Source of the DNA: Ceratodon purpureus
Taxonomy: Eukaryota > Streptophyta > Bryopsida > Pseudoditrichales > Ditrichaceae
Assembly: GCA_014871385.1 (NCBI GenBank)
Contig: CM026431.1
Span: 3,760,604-3,824,603, forward strand
Direction: 5' to 3'
DNA length: 64,000 nt
The notes under the pieces were generated by a model. That model saw only the letters and a program-made list of their open reading frames with translations, was not told the DNA's origin and did no database searches. The translations under genes were made by a program, and so were the position numbers. Positions 43,701 to 56,000 of the stretch are shown here, piece by piece (within the stretch, counting starts at the first letter, position 1; each line of letters opens with the position of its first letter).

Positions 43701-46700
43701 TTCGGGTGGGGATCTGCATGGCAAACGCAATGCTGAGACGTGTAAGTAGAGTTACAGTTTAGGTTTTAAGCTCAGACTTGCTTTCTCACTTTGAGTACAA
43801 TTTCTGTGCCGTAGGGTTTAAAAATAGGAGACTATTCTGGAATGGAGATGAAGGGCGAGGGTGTGATGCAGCTTCTTAAGGAAAGGTAAGAGAGGAGGAT
43901 GTATCTGAACCTGGAGATATTCCTTGTGGGGGCAGCTTGATCACCTGATACATAGAGTGGCGAATTGTGTCCTTCAAAAGGGAGCCTAAGCTTGCACCAT
44001 AGGCAGAAGATCCCTGGTGATGAAAAGAATTGCAATGGAGGCCGGGCCAGGAATATGTGACAATTCATGTGCAGATCATGCTGCACATATTTGTAATCAA
44101 CCCTGACTTGTAGAGCACTAAATTCCTAGTGGAGCTATAATTTGCAGCGCATTTTTCCACGCCTGCCATGACGTATCGGATGATCAGCCTTCGATGTGTT
44201 TCCAAGGAATGACTGGGACGGTTCAGCCGGGTGTGTGCAGAAGCTAATCCTAAAATGTTTGGATTGATTTACCATTTATCAGGTGCAGGCGACAGTATCA
44301 TTTGAATGGCCTTGTGTGATGTGAGGTCCAATTAATGAAGTATGCAATTTCTCCCTTCAAACACTGTATCACAATGTTTCACATTAATGGGTGCAAGCAA
44401 CGGAGGATTGGTGTGCATCATTACACCATACGGTGAGCTCATCTTTGCAAGTTCTAGAGATCTCTGGTCCCATTTTGCTTCAAATGCTTCCCTATGATGT
44501 GTTTTCTATACTTCGGTTGCTTGTTGTGGTGTGCCACATTGTCCAGCTATGATGTTAATTTTTTCGACCTTGCCAGGTACGCAGTGTTAGGCAAGGATTC
44601 GGATGGTGAAGAATTTTTCCAGAACGAGCCTATATCCACCAGGTACTCTATTATACTACATTCATGCTTTGGTTACAGGCTTCTGCTAGACTTCGTAAGT
44701 TTGAAGATCATAGACCGCGACAACAACACTGCATGAGTATCGCTACTATGTGATCACTTATAAACGCACACTGGAGATCATGATGTAACTCCTCTTCAGC
44801 CGTCCATCTATTGTGTCCAATCCGTTACAATATGATCCTCAAGCAATTCATACAGGTAGGTGATTTGTTTTCTACACTTGCCCTTGCTATCATTTCTACT
44901 AGCTGCAGGCCTTCTCTTGGTGCGTGAAATTTAGCAAATAATATATGAATATGCATACGGAACGGTTGACAAAGATTTCGTTTGCAGACTAATGTACACC
45001 GCGTCTAACAAATCCGTAGTTGATATATGGCTTTTGCATATTATGGAGACACTGCAATTAGGCGGCCCATGAAGGTGAGATTTTGGTTTAATTATACTTC
45101 TTCGTTGTCATTCGAAGCAGATTGTCATTGCGGTGCCGAGCAGGCACTTCCCATCATTGTGGCACGAGCAGAGAGAAAATTCACCAGTCCCAGAGCTTTG
45201 ATCCAGTTGCTTACATGATTTTCATGCTATTTAATCTAACCTTTCGAACCTTGTAAAGAACCAGATTAAGCGTTACAGCAACCGAAAAACCAACAAAACA
45301 TGCCTCTGCATACCACTCACTTTATCGAAAGATTCATAACACGTAATCACTCAATCAAAGTGAGTTAAATCCAGCTAGTTAGAAATAAATTGTGTCTCAA
45401 TCACACTCCTATCAGACAGTGAGCAGGAAGTTGCAATTTCCACTTTAAATCTTTTGCTGGAACTTGATCCAGGTATCTGCTTCTAATGGTTTGACTAGGA
45501 TATATGACTAATAAAATGTAGATAGACCTACTGCACTACCAAAAATTTCCACGTTACCGTATCCGGAATTCAGGCTAACAATGAAGCAGTGAAATTTAGC
45601 AGAAATGAATATGAATGCCGAACTGCTGAATTCCATCAGGTGGAACATTCTCTATTCAGCTTCTGATCCTCAGATATGTCTTTTGGCCATAATTTTTTTG
45701 ACTACAATACTCTTTAACTTAGAAAAATCAGCACTCACCAATCTATCTGTGTCTATAGTCACTAGCATCCTGAGCTGTTGGAGTCTTTTTAGGCCATAGT
45801 GCAGAGCAAGTGTAAAGACAAACATGACAGGCAGGGTTATGTTGTACCTGCCCCATCCACCAACTCACCTGTTGTGTCCCATTGTTAAGTCAATAGTGAT
45901 CCTCACGCTATGCAGAGTTGGTGGTGTGTTTATTTGGTAGTGAGTTGGCTGAGGTATATCCATAGAGTTTGTGTAGTGGTATCAGATTCATGCCAATGGA
46001 TCATTCGAGAAAATAGAGATCCAGACTGAAACACAAAATGATGTACAGACAAACACAAAATGCTGCATTTCATTAATGGTGTTTGTACATCTCTTGCACA
46101 TCTTTCGCGGACATTGAACATGGATTTATGCCTATGTATACAACCTAAAGCTTTGGATGTTTGCAGGGGGGATTGATGGGCAGATGCACATTGCTGTCAC
46201 GGTTGGCAACTTTGACAAGGAGCATACCAGGGGAATCAGCATTTCACCTTTGGCCGCACGGAAGGGGAAGGGCCTATCTGTTTGAGGAGTCTGCATTTCC
46301 TCTGGATAACAAATTTGTCCTTTGGTTGTGATGAGCCTGAAGAGGATTCTTCAAACACGTGTACGTAGCATGTTTGTCTTTAAATTGGATCTGAAGAGGA
46401 TTCTTCAAGCACGTCTTACATCTTTTAAAGTGTTGCTTGTATTGGAAAGTGATGTGAAGCTGATCTTTTTTTTGTTATGTGACACAACAGGAGAAACCTT
46501 GAAGGCAATTTAAGTGGACCTTTCAGTCTGTGACCAATACCTTCCTATCCATACATAAGCATTTGCTAATGACACCTCAAAAATTTAAAGAAAATACTCT
46601 CAGAAGTTAGCAGCACCATTTGATTACAGAAGTTTCAACTCTAGGAATCTTGGAAAGGGAATTTACAAACCATTGCGCAGTTGTTATAATCACAAGGTTG

Positions 46701-47400
46701 GTATAAAAATGTATTTTTTCTTCTTGAATTTTGATGAACACATATAGTCTGCTTCTAGTCTCCAACATTCACAGTTAATATTGGGGGGATTGCTGACTAT
46801 TGCTGACTGCTGGATGAATTTCAACAACCTGAAATTCTTAATTCCAGAAACATCTCAACTAATACATTTTAATTACCTTTATCTTCATCTTTATTTTGCT
46901 ACTGACAACATGGGACATGGCCTTGAGGCTTGAGGGCATCAAGTCTATACCATCCTGAAAGACAGGATTTCAATGTTTCAAAAAATGAAAGTAATTGGTG
47001 AAATTTAAGGCCATAATTGATATAATTTACCTGGTATCATGTGAGAAAGAAGCTCTCTGCTTGTTCTTTGACAGGAAATAGCTACCTACTCATTAAAGAG
47101 CTGCAATATGCAGTTAGGCTCATGAAAACCATATGATGAGCTTCCAACTTGAACTTCATCTCCACATACATAACTCAGACCAATTTTTTAATCTTATTCT
47201 TGGTGCAAATGAAAGGGAATTTATTGGAAATCAGTAAGTCTCTTGTACATATGGTTTCCCTCCCAAGGAACTAATGGCACCAAATTTTCTGTTCATAAGG
47301 TGACAAAGGGCCATGCATGCAAATTTTCTAGAAGAATAGCAAGCTTTACTTTCATTAGACCACAATCTTTACACATTGGTGGAATTCAACTGGCTTCTAG
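40757..47400. other. Long region without recognised genes
   Basis: About 6.6 kb with only short ORFs (none above about 105 codons) and no recognisable protein motifs on either strand. The first few hundred bases should be the FRO promoter and leader. Base composition is intermediate and not strongly repetitive. A (CAAACTC)-like short repeat lies at about 41560-41590. Non-coding RNA genes cannot be excluded by eye. Confidence 0.45.
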
Positions 47401-49330
47401 AACTGAAGAAAAATTGTTGCGCCCGGTGATTGAGAAAGGTCTGGTTTTGAGGGACTCAGATGACAGAGCAAGAGCATGTTTTCTGGAGGAGGACTCATGC
47501 ACGGTTGCACCCAATGTGCGCATCTTCAATATTCACCACCAACCTAAGGCTATGATTTTCAAATGCTGAAAGGCCAGAGGACCCCAATGCATCACTGAAA
47601 GCTGAGAAAGAGACCTTTGATAGCATCTTGTGTTGAATCTCACTCCACTCGAGTCACCATGTTTGCATACTTATCTGTCTACCCAACTGCCTCAATTGAC
47701 GTTTGGGACCACCCTTGCTCTGCTTCATGAAATAAGTTCCTTCAACACTGTAGAGGCCAGGTTTTCCAATTCCTGCCTACACTGGTTTGAAACACATTTT
47801 CACAGATAAACATGACTCATTTGTGAGGATAGAGAAAAACAAAATATACGTTACTAATTTCTAAATAGAAATTTATTTGCAGATGGTGAACTGCAACCTG
47901 TGAATGCTGAGTAATAATAAATGAGCTAGGTGACCAACTCCTATGCTGAATTGCTTTAGAATTACTCCTCTCACCAAACAAGTGGTAGGAAAGAAAACCA
48001 ATGGTTAAGTTGTGTGCTTTCAACTTCCAGAAAGCAAGCCAATATTGTGCAAGTAATATCTGTCTCTGCAAGATAATTACACCCATGCCATTCTCATGAA
48101 TTTTGTAAAACACTGGGTACCTACTTGCATAAAATGTTTGGCAAAGTAACTAACAGGATTTCCGGACATCCAAGAACTGCACAGGACAACTCAACTTTCT
48201 GAAAGCCGCTATGTCCGCAAAGGGTGCCACCAAACACTTCCTTTCACTCTGTTTTAGTAATGACAAGTTCAAATGAAGTTGTGTACGGTTCTTTCGAAGC
48301 CTTGGATGTTTTACAGATCTGAACACAAAATTCCAGCTTCTCCCACGTCACTAACCAGTGATAGAGAAGTGGCAACATTGCAAAGCAGCTCCCAGCCAAG
48401 TGAGATGGCATAAGAAATTTGAAGAATTGTAATTAAATTGTCTTAGTACTCAGTCAATTCAACCTTTGGTTGATCCTTTTAATGAATCACAAACCAGTAC
48501 ACGGAAGAGTGGGTACCAGTAAAGTGTTCTGCTCTTGGGATGGTTGTTTGGAGGAGTTGATGAATCCCATTTGAACGGAACTGTCATGTAAAGTGGTACA
48601 AATTTCAAACGCGTATGTATCACGCGTTGAAAAGACGTCTAGTAAGGTGCTGTATATTGCATGACATTTACACAAGGCATGCTGTGATGTCACAACAGGT
48701 GACTCAGGTTTACTGCACTAACAATGCAATTCCGCAAACTTTGCACGCCAGCAACAAATTACATGTAAAATGCCGTGCATGTCTCAGTCTCAGTTCCTCT
48801 GCAAGAATCACATTCATCACCAATCAATGGAACTTGCATTCCTCTACAAATTCAATGTTTCAGTTTGATCAAAATTCTTTTCCATCCTATACAGTAGAGG
48901 AGTTCAAAGGGATTACGATGGCCTTGTTGTCATTTATCTTCACATAATCATCCGCACACAAGATAAGAGTACACACTAAATGAGTACTCTCTGGATTTCA
49001 TGGAAGCTTCGGTTTACCAATATGAGCTCCGCAACCATAAGTGCTTCGTACGAGTTTTTCAAAAACTCATTGTACAACTCCAGAAAGTTTGCAATTAGTC
49101 CTGAGCATTGACGTCATCACTTTCTAGGGCTCCCGGAGTCACGTCTAAGGTGGATTCTCATTACACCTCTCTCCCCCACTGTACTGCATTAGCGTCCCGG
49201 TTTTCTGCTTCAACTTGCCGAGGAGTCATTGTTGGCCCTTCATTGCGACATTGGGTACAAAACGCCCACCAGTGCCAGTCAGTCCATTGGCGCTGCTTGT
49301 TACTGGAAGCTCAATGTGGCAATGTGGCAG

Positions 49331-49395
49331 TATGCGCGTTTTTACTTTCGTATCATGGCATGACTTGGTGTGTCCACCACATAAAAACGCGCATA
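49331..49395. repeat. 14-bp perfect inverted repeat
   Basis: TATGCGCGTTTTTA (49331-49344) and TAAAAACGCGCATA (49382-49395) are exact reverse complements separated by 37 bases. The related segment in duplication unit 2 (near 57540) carries a different short inverted pair around TTTTACTCGTGAGTAAAA, so the sequence differs but foldback potential is kept. Confidence 0.7.
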
Positions 49396-49812
49396 GTAAA
49401 TACATTATTGTAAGTCAATCCACGATCGATCATGTTGGGTTTGAGAACTTGTTGTACGGTAAACATTAAAGACCACGGCCCCAATTTGTTGTGTTCTGGT
49501 TTTCTGGTTTCCCTGTTTCCCTGTTTCCCTGATCCTTTGAATGCAGATACCTCCGGCCTGTGATAAATACTTGAAATATGCTTTTTCTGAACCAATAGTT
49601 TAACATGCTTCTAGTTGCTTCAACAAGCAATGTGGCATGTCTCACCAGTCACGTAGTGAATTGTCATAAAGTTGTGTGTTGGTTACCACATCCAGCACCT
49701 CTTTATTCCGACAATATTTTTGTTTTTATAAATGCTTTTTCATTAATAAGATGGGAGTTGACTGGAGTCACGAGTACCTTCTGTGTTACACCATTCCTGT
49801 GAACACAAGCAC

Positions 49813-50880
49813 TCGGTTTAGCAAGAATAAATCTATTATGTAGAAGGCCCATTAGATAGTAGTTTTGATAAATCAAAAAAGGTTTTGTAATATACTCATA
49901 ATAAATGATAAATTCTAAGAAATTTTCTTGATCTCAACCAAGATTTTGAAATTTTAAAATCAAATCAATAACGTAAAATCAAAGCATTGTAAACATTTTG
50001 ATCAATTAACATATATATTGTTTAGTTATATTTTAAAATATCATATAAATTTAGTATTATTTAAATTTAAAACAGATTGTTCTTAGGTATTTATAAAAAT
50101 AACGAGGTATGTTAAGCACAATCAAAGTTAAAATGATTTATTCATGATTGATTTAATATTAACTATAAATTGATATTCAAATTACTTCCAAATTTATATA
50201 TTTTTCTATTAAAATAAAATCAAAACTACAATTTTTTTTTCTCTTGAAATTATTTTTAATACATGGATTGAAAGATTTTGCACTGGTGAGTTTCTAAATG
50301 TTATTTCTATATGATTCATGTCTACAACTCACTCAAAACACTCAATACAATTCCATGATAAAATATACTGTCGCAACATATTTAAAAAGAAATTTTTTCT
50401 TACCATACACTACCTTTCAGAGGACAATGTGAAAGTTCTTACCTGGTCTTCCAGTCTCCAATCCATTCATCCAAAAAAAGCCATCCCTTCACTTCCCCTT
50501 AAAAAATCTAAAATAAAAAAAGCTAAAATTCTTTTTAAAAATCTTCAAAAACTTCAGAACATAACGCACTGCAAAACTCAAAGACGACCAAAACCCCTCC
50601 CAACAGAGCCACCCATTAAAAAAACTAACGTCACAGGACCCGCTGACGTGGCCTGAGAAGCAGGTGACGCAACAAAAACCACACCTGCCCAACAACCATC
50701 TTTTAATCCCCCAAAACAACACTAAAATAATCACTAACACAATAAAATAAACAAAAAGTAAAAGTAAATAATAAAATAGATAAAAGTAAAAGTAAATAAA
50801 CCAGCCGGAAACGAAAAAGGAAAAGCGATCCCATGTCCCACGCACAGAACTCTCCCCTCCTCGATTCCATGGCGAAATAA
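49813..50880. other. AT-rich spacer within duplication unit 1
   Basis: About 1 kb of very AT-rich DNA between the conserved upstream blocks and the gene A leader. It has no ORF with motifs. In unit 2 the equivalent position is expanded to about 2.6 kb and carries the TIR element and minisatellite. Confidence 0.5.
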
Positions 50881-52143
50881 ATTGCCCAAAGCCTCGACGT
50901 TACAAACCCATTCTCTCTCTACTCACCACCCTCCCCCCATGAACGAACCCCAACGAACTCGTCCAAACTCGTCCCTCCACACGACGGAGCACGACGAACC
51001 TCGACGAAGGGTGGACGAGAAGCGCTTTTCAGTTGCGGTGTCGTCGGGGGGAGGTTTCTCGTCCATGTTTGGAGGAGCAGACGAGCAGGCGAAGAGAAGT
51101 GAAGAGAAGCGAAGCGAAGACAAGAGAAGCGCACAAGTGCGAGGCGAAGGGCGAGCGATTGCAATTGCGGGAGTGCGATTGCCAGTTGCGCGTCGTGGTT
51201 GTTCTCTCGGGCGAGCGCAACGGGGGTGGAATTGGAGGGGGAGGTGGAGGAGGGAGGGAGAACGAGCTTCCGGGCGCGGAGAACGGTCGGGAATTCAGTT
51301 AGTTGCGTTTGTGGCGCCTTCGGAGTCTTGGAGAGGTGATCGGTGTGAGGTGTTGCGGTGTTGCGGTGCGAGGAGGAAGCTGTGTGGTGATTTTCTTCCT
51401 TGGTGAGGTTTCTGGCGAGGTTTGCCAAGATTAGGGAGGTTTAGGCGTCCAATGGCGCTGGCGGGAGGCATTGCGACGTTGCGTTTGGGGGGAGTGGTGT
51501 TCTTGTGCGCTGCGGTAGGGCTTGTGGTTGCGCGGGGTTGTTAGGGAGGGAGTGACGGGGTTTGATTAGGAGCGGTGGAGAGGAGAGCGTTTGTTGTTGT
51601 TGGAGGCGATTCTTGCAGCGTTCTGTGTTGATTTTGAGTAGTGTTGAGGCTTTTCTGGTTTTTGTAGGCTGATTTTTTTGGTTTTTTTTTTGTGGAGCGA
51701 TGGTTTTTGTAATTGATCAGGAGACCGGTCTTGGCGTTTCTTGATTGTGCTTCTTTTGGTCGGCATTGGAATACATGCCTTTCGAATTTTCGGCTTAGTG
51801 CTTCCATTTCTTTAGTTTCGAAGAGTGTTAGTACTTTTTGTGATCACTCGCGGTTTGTGATCATTTGCGTTTGCAGTTAAGAGTTTGGACCTTATTGTTG
51901 GTCCTTTGTAGCGTATCTTTATTCTCGGTCTTTATTTAATTCTGTCTCGCCGTATCCAATCTCAATTGGTGCGTCTAGTTCTCTGTTGGTTTCTCCAATT
52001 CTCTGTTCCCGTATCAGATCGTTGCGGAATTGGAGAAAGCTTACGCTTTTGCGGGCGTAGTTACAGGGTGTAATACGTTATAAGGCAAGCTATTTAGTGC
52101 CGGAACAAGAATCGTCGCGGTTTCGGTGTTCAGAGTGGTCTCC
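50881..52143 (+). promoter_or_regulatory. Promoter and leader region of unknown gene copy A
   Basis: This region is GC-rich from about 50,930 to 51,420, with a polypurine GAAGAGAAG-type tract at about 51088-51135, then T-rich. Parts match the region before copy B in order, for example GGGAGGTTTAGGCGTCCAATGGCG (51436 area) against the 61550 area, and a GGAGAAAGC.TA.GCT word shortly before each gene. Long ORFs (such as 50882-51406) are not preserved in the other copy and are taken as leader or chance. Confidence 0.5.
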
Positions 52144-54138
52144 ATGGCAGTGGAGCCGGACCTGAACAGCGAGGTTTACCAGGAGTTTGACGTGCGAGTG
52201 GTGGAGAACGAGGAGCGCTACTTCTGCCTCCTGCCGCCGTGCGTGGACAAGAACAAGTCGCTGTCCAATCGCCAGCATTGGATCACGCACAGGAAGTTTG
52301 TGCACAAGGAGAAGGACAACGTGAACCTGCCGAGCGGGCGTGTGATTCGCAAATGGCTGACGGAGAGGGCGGGGTATCAGCCACTTGGCCGGGTGAGCGC
52401 TTCGATGGATCGGCGGATGGTGGCGGCTCCGAGCATCGAAGAAGGCAACAGCAAGACGTACAGTCTTGTGGTGCATATCTCGGGACTGATGACACAACTG
52501 GGGAGCGCGTGGCAGGAGCTGGCTCGGGTTGTGCAAGACACAAACCAATGTAAGTGTTTTCCACCGCTGGGAGTCGTGAGAGTGTTTACTTTGACGATTA
52601 GAGAAACAGGAGAGGATGTAATATGGTATGCGAGAAGTGGCAGGGAGAGTGAAGTTGTGGACGTGCCGCATATGGTAAGGCTATGGACGTGGGCATGTCG
52701 AGTACCTGATGAGTGAGATCGGAGGAGCAAAGGATGATGATATGTAGGCCGGAGGTCGTACCAAGAGCATGGTGTAACTTTAAGTTGGCTCATCATCTGA
52801 AGGTGTTACCTTTGGAGAAGTAGGAATATTGAGTCTTAGGTCGGTTGGCCCTTTCAGTTCGATGTTCTCCTTTCTGCGTGGGTTTCGGCGGCAGCAGCTG
52901 CTGCTGTTTTAGTGTACCAAGGGTAGCCTACCCACTCGAATTTGTTGATGTTGCTTCTAACAGGCGGCGTAGGTGCCATCTTTAGAAGAGTAGCATCCCT
53001 GCGGTTGTTGAACTTTGTCCAATTTGTGTTGACGCATTGCTATAACGGCGATTCGTTCGTACTTGCTTTAAAATTCAACCTTTCTAAGCGTCAGTGCATG
53101 TGTTAAAAGTGTTAGCGCACAGCATGATACAGAATACCTTCCGTGGCAATACCGGATCAATACCTTTTTTGCACGTTAAATTTTGATACAGATTGCGTTC
53201 GTAACGCAAATGAAGAGTTAATAAATGAGTTAAATTAGTGCGACTACATGTTCCGGACCGTTCTTGGAAAGTCCTGGCAGTTGCAGAGCTCCTGAACTGT
53301 GTTGTCTATACTTTTGTTTCAGCCCTACCTCAAGTGGCGCTACCGCGAATTGTCGCGGAGAAGGTGAAGGAGTTATACCTCAATCTAGAGAGGGGGGCCG
53401 CAATCGGTGGTGATATGCCCAGAAAAGCCGACGATATTAAAGGCAGGAAGCGAAGAAGGAAGAGAGATGAGCAAGATGTGGAAGGGGATCACCCAAGGGA
53501 ATGGGGGTCGATGGGTAAAGCATTAGCTGATGGGATGCAGTTTCCGAAGCTGCTGAAGCCGCTGGATATAAGGGAAGGCCAGCAAATGTATCACGTCCCT
53601 CATGATCACGACCACGCAATGGAAGAAGGTGTTGTGGTGAGTATTTCTGTGACGCTTGCCTGTGTGCTATCAAGGACGCGTAGTGTTCAATTTGAAACTA
53701 GTTATCGCAAGGCTTCGGGGATTCGTGGAGGATAACTTGGGAAGGCCACTTCTACTCCTTGTTGCATGGACTGTAGATTTTGAAGACAATGGCCGGGACT
53801 AGTTTCAGTTATGTGTTCATGTGAGTGACGTGCTTGGGGGAGCAAAGTTGGTCCAGATGGATGTATATGCCTCTGAACATATCGAACGTTGGATGCAGGA
53901 AGATGGCCATGAGATGCATGCAATGGGAGCAAGAGTGAGCGATGTGGGATGGACCCTTGCAGCACTGGCCCCGGGATTGAGGTCGGACAGGTCTGTGATG
54001 GCAGATGTGGATCGAGGGGATGGAGGCATGGGAGGAAATATGGGAGGAAGCATGGGAGGAGGCATGCACGTAGATCGTAGCGACGTAGGGTCTCGCATGG
54101 AGGACTTGGTTCCGGTGGCGGGGATAGGGGTGGGATGA
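52144..54138 (+). CDS. Unknown basic protein, tandem copy A
   Basis: Three exons: 52144-52549, 53323-53636 and 53899-54138. The joins are in phase and give 319 residues. I do not recognise the family. Exon 1 (about 135 residues) looks like a folded domain: EERYFCLLPPCVDKNKSLSN, RQHWITHRKFVHKEKDNVNL, then helical SGLMTQLGSAWQELARVVQ. Exon 2 has ALPRIVAEKVKELYLNLER, a nuclear-localisation-type KGRKRRRKRDEQD and a His/Asp stretch (YHVPHDHDHAMEE). Exon 3 is Gly/Met-rich (DGGMGGNMGGSMGGGM), suggesting disorder. No signal peptide or membrane span is visible, so a nuclear role is likely. Exon 1 is about 98% identical to copy B, with mostly silent differences, so the product appears to be under constraint. 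An in-frame ATG at 52126 is possible, but 52144 is shared with copy B. Confidence 0.8.
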
Positions 54139-56000
54139 TGAGTTGTATGTCCAGAACTGCACGTGAGGTGGTGTGTGGGCAACTTGCCGCTGGGATACAG
54201 GGAACTTCTCATGGAGTGCGATGGTAGAGAACTAGGTACGCTTTCGGGGATCAGCTTTATTGAGTACTACAGGATTTGTGCGTGGAGCTCAGTTTCTCAT
54301 GTGGTTGTTAATGTCTTGGCTACAATGTAGAATTACTGGTTCTTTAAAACTGTGGAACTACAGAAGTTATCGGGAACATTTACTTGTTTAAAGTGCCATC
54401 TTCCTTTCGTGTCAAGTTTGTGGAATTGTCTAGTTATTTTGGCACTTCATTGTGACAGAATATATGGGTATGGAAGAGTGTCATGTTAGTCCTTTCATGG
54501 CATAATGTCGGTCATTTTCAAGTTTTCGAGATCACATATTTCCTTACATCATGTTGGGAAAACTGATTGTGGAATTTGTGGGCTCTTACTGGCAGGCACT
54601 GAGAAGGAACATGTGCTTACAGCACTGAGCATGCAAGCGCAAGAGAGATATCACTACCGTCCAGTTCTGAAGATGCTTATGGCGCTTTTACATGGTTTGT
54701 GGCTCAGTCAAGAAATCCATTTGGATTTTCAACTAGTTCAGAGCGCCTCCTGATCTGCATCGATCTCCGGAATTCATTCTTGGCTTATAGGGAGATTTAG
54801 CAGGCAGGAGTATTAATCCGTGGTTGAAGTGGGCTATTCCACTTCTCCATCATCAGCATCATCATACAAAGAGATTTGACACCATCATTTTTTCTGTAAA
54901 TGTTTTTATTTTCATTTCGTATCAGAGCTTTGCAAATTTCTCTTAACTGCTTGCAAGTTCCACTGTGCCAAGCATTGTAACTTTCTTCATATGCATGCAA
55001 CTCAATTCAACAATGCTTCTCATGCTACAATATGAAAGTGACAACCAGCTACAAACGCATGACTGCATGGTTCAACACTTTCCATTGTCTCCAACTACTG
55101 ATGGATTCCAAAATGAGACACTTTCCACCTTCATTCCCAGCAAGTTCACAGCAAGCAAATGAACAAGACCTGCTAATTCAGCTCAAATGGCCAATTGCCT
55201 ATTGTTCAACTATTATTCTGCCAGCCTTCAATTCTGAATTGTCCAGATGGGTAGAAGTGAAGGACCTTCACTGCTTAATTGATTGCAGAAAGTGTTTGTA
55301 TTCAGAGAATTGTATTGAGCTGGATTTATATGGATTCAAAAGTTGAAATTTCTTGCAGCCTCCCTTGGCTTTAGGACTAGTTGATTGCCCATGGGTGAAT
55401 GTCATTTGATTACAAACATGGCAAAATGAGAACAGGAATGACTCAGTTCTATAAAATGGATTAGACTTGATCAAATGTAGGAAGGAATAAAGGTGAAAGC
55501 AGGCCTTGAATAAATGGTGTCTGATTTTTGCAGGTGATAGACCATTTTGAACCTATTTGCTTGTGTCAGTCTTAACTCCACAGATGATCAGTACACAAGT
55601 CCTAATTTTTTCTTTGTGCCATGGTCTTCTCATCTCCGGTATCTCCGTGACATTCTAGAATTTCTCTAGCAATTGCTCAAGACATGACTCATAGAGGTCT
55701 GCTGAGGATTTTGTGCTGTACTCTACTCCCACTTTGCAGACAGGATTTTTATCTTGCTCACCTGTGTAATGTAAGTACTAATGCGCAGGAACATCTCATG
55801 TCACGTGTCTTCACTAAGTTTGCTTTTGAAGAAGCTCTGGATTTGAAGTTTTATCCGTTCTATATATGAATATCCATGGTTCCTGACCTGGGGTAGCTTC
55901 AAATCAGAGTTCACTGGCTTCTGGAGATCACAAATACGTGAAAGCACACGAACAATGTCAGACTTACCCATGGAATATTCTGTCACTTGTCAAATGGGCC
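54139..56000. other. Spacer between duplication units
   Basis: The first part should be the gene A 3' UTR. The rest has no motif-bearing ORF and no clear match to unit 1. I see no other gene. Confidence 0.45.

Larger units (their letters stand above)
47400..54240. repeat. Segmental duplication, unit 1
   Basis: Long stretches here match the region from about 56.0 kb to the window end in the same order and orientation, at varying similarity. Examples are TCAATTGACGTTTGGGACCACC (47695) with GCAATTGACGTTTGGGACCACC (56332), the GATGGTGAACTGC segment (47882 and 56476), the CCTTTGAATGCAGATACC segment (49536 and 57678), AATGTGGCATGT (49628 and 57778), and the entire gene (52144 and 62208). The unit carries gene copy A. 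Confidence 0.85.

Noticed and set aside
44494-45218. Two + strand ORFs of 80 and 63 codons suspected of forming a gene
   Set aside because: No recognisable motif, and no splice pairing that joins them convincingly.
50882-51406. 174-codon ORF upstream of gene copy A and overlapping antisense ORFs
   Set aside because: The frame is not preserved in copy B and lies in its leader or promoter region.
52090-52671. Minus-strand ORF of 193 codons conserved antisense in both gene copies
   Set aside because: Its conservation is explained by the conserved sense exon 1; no motif supports it.
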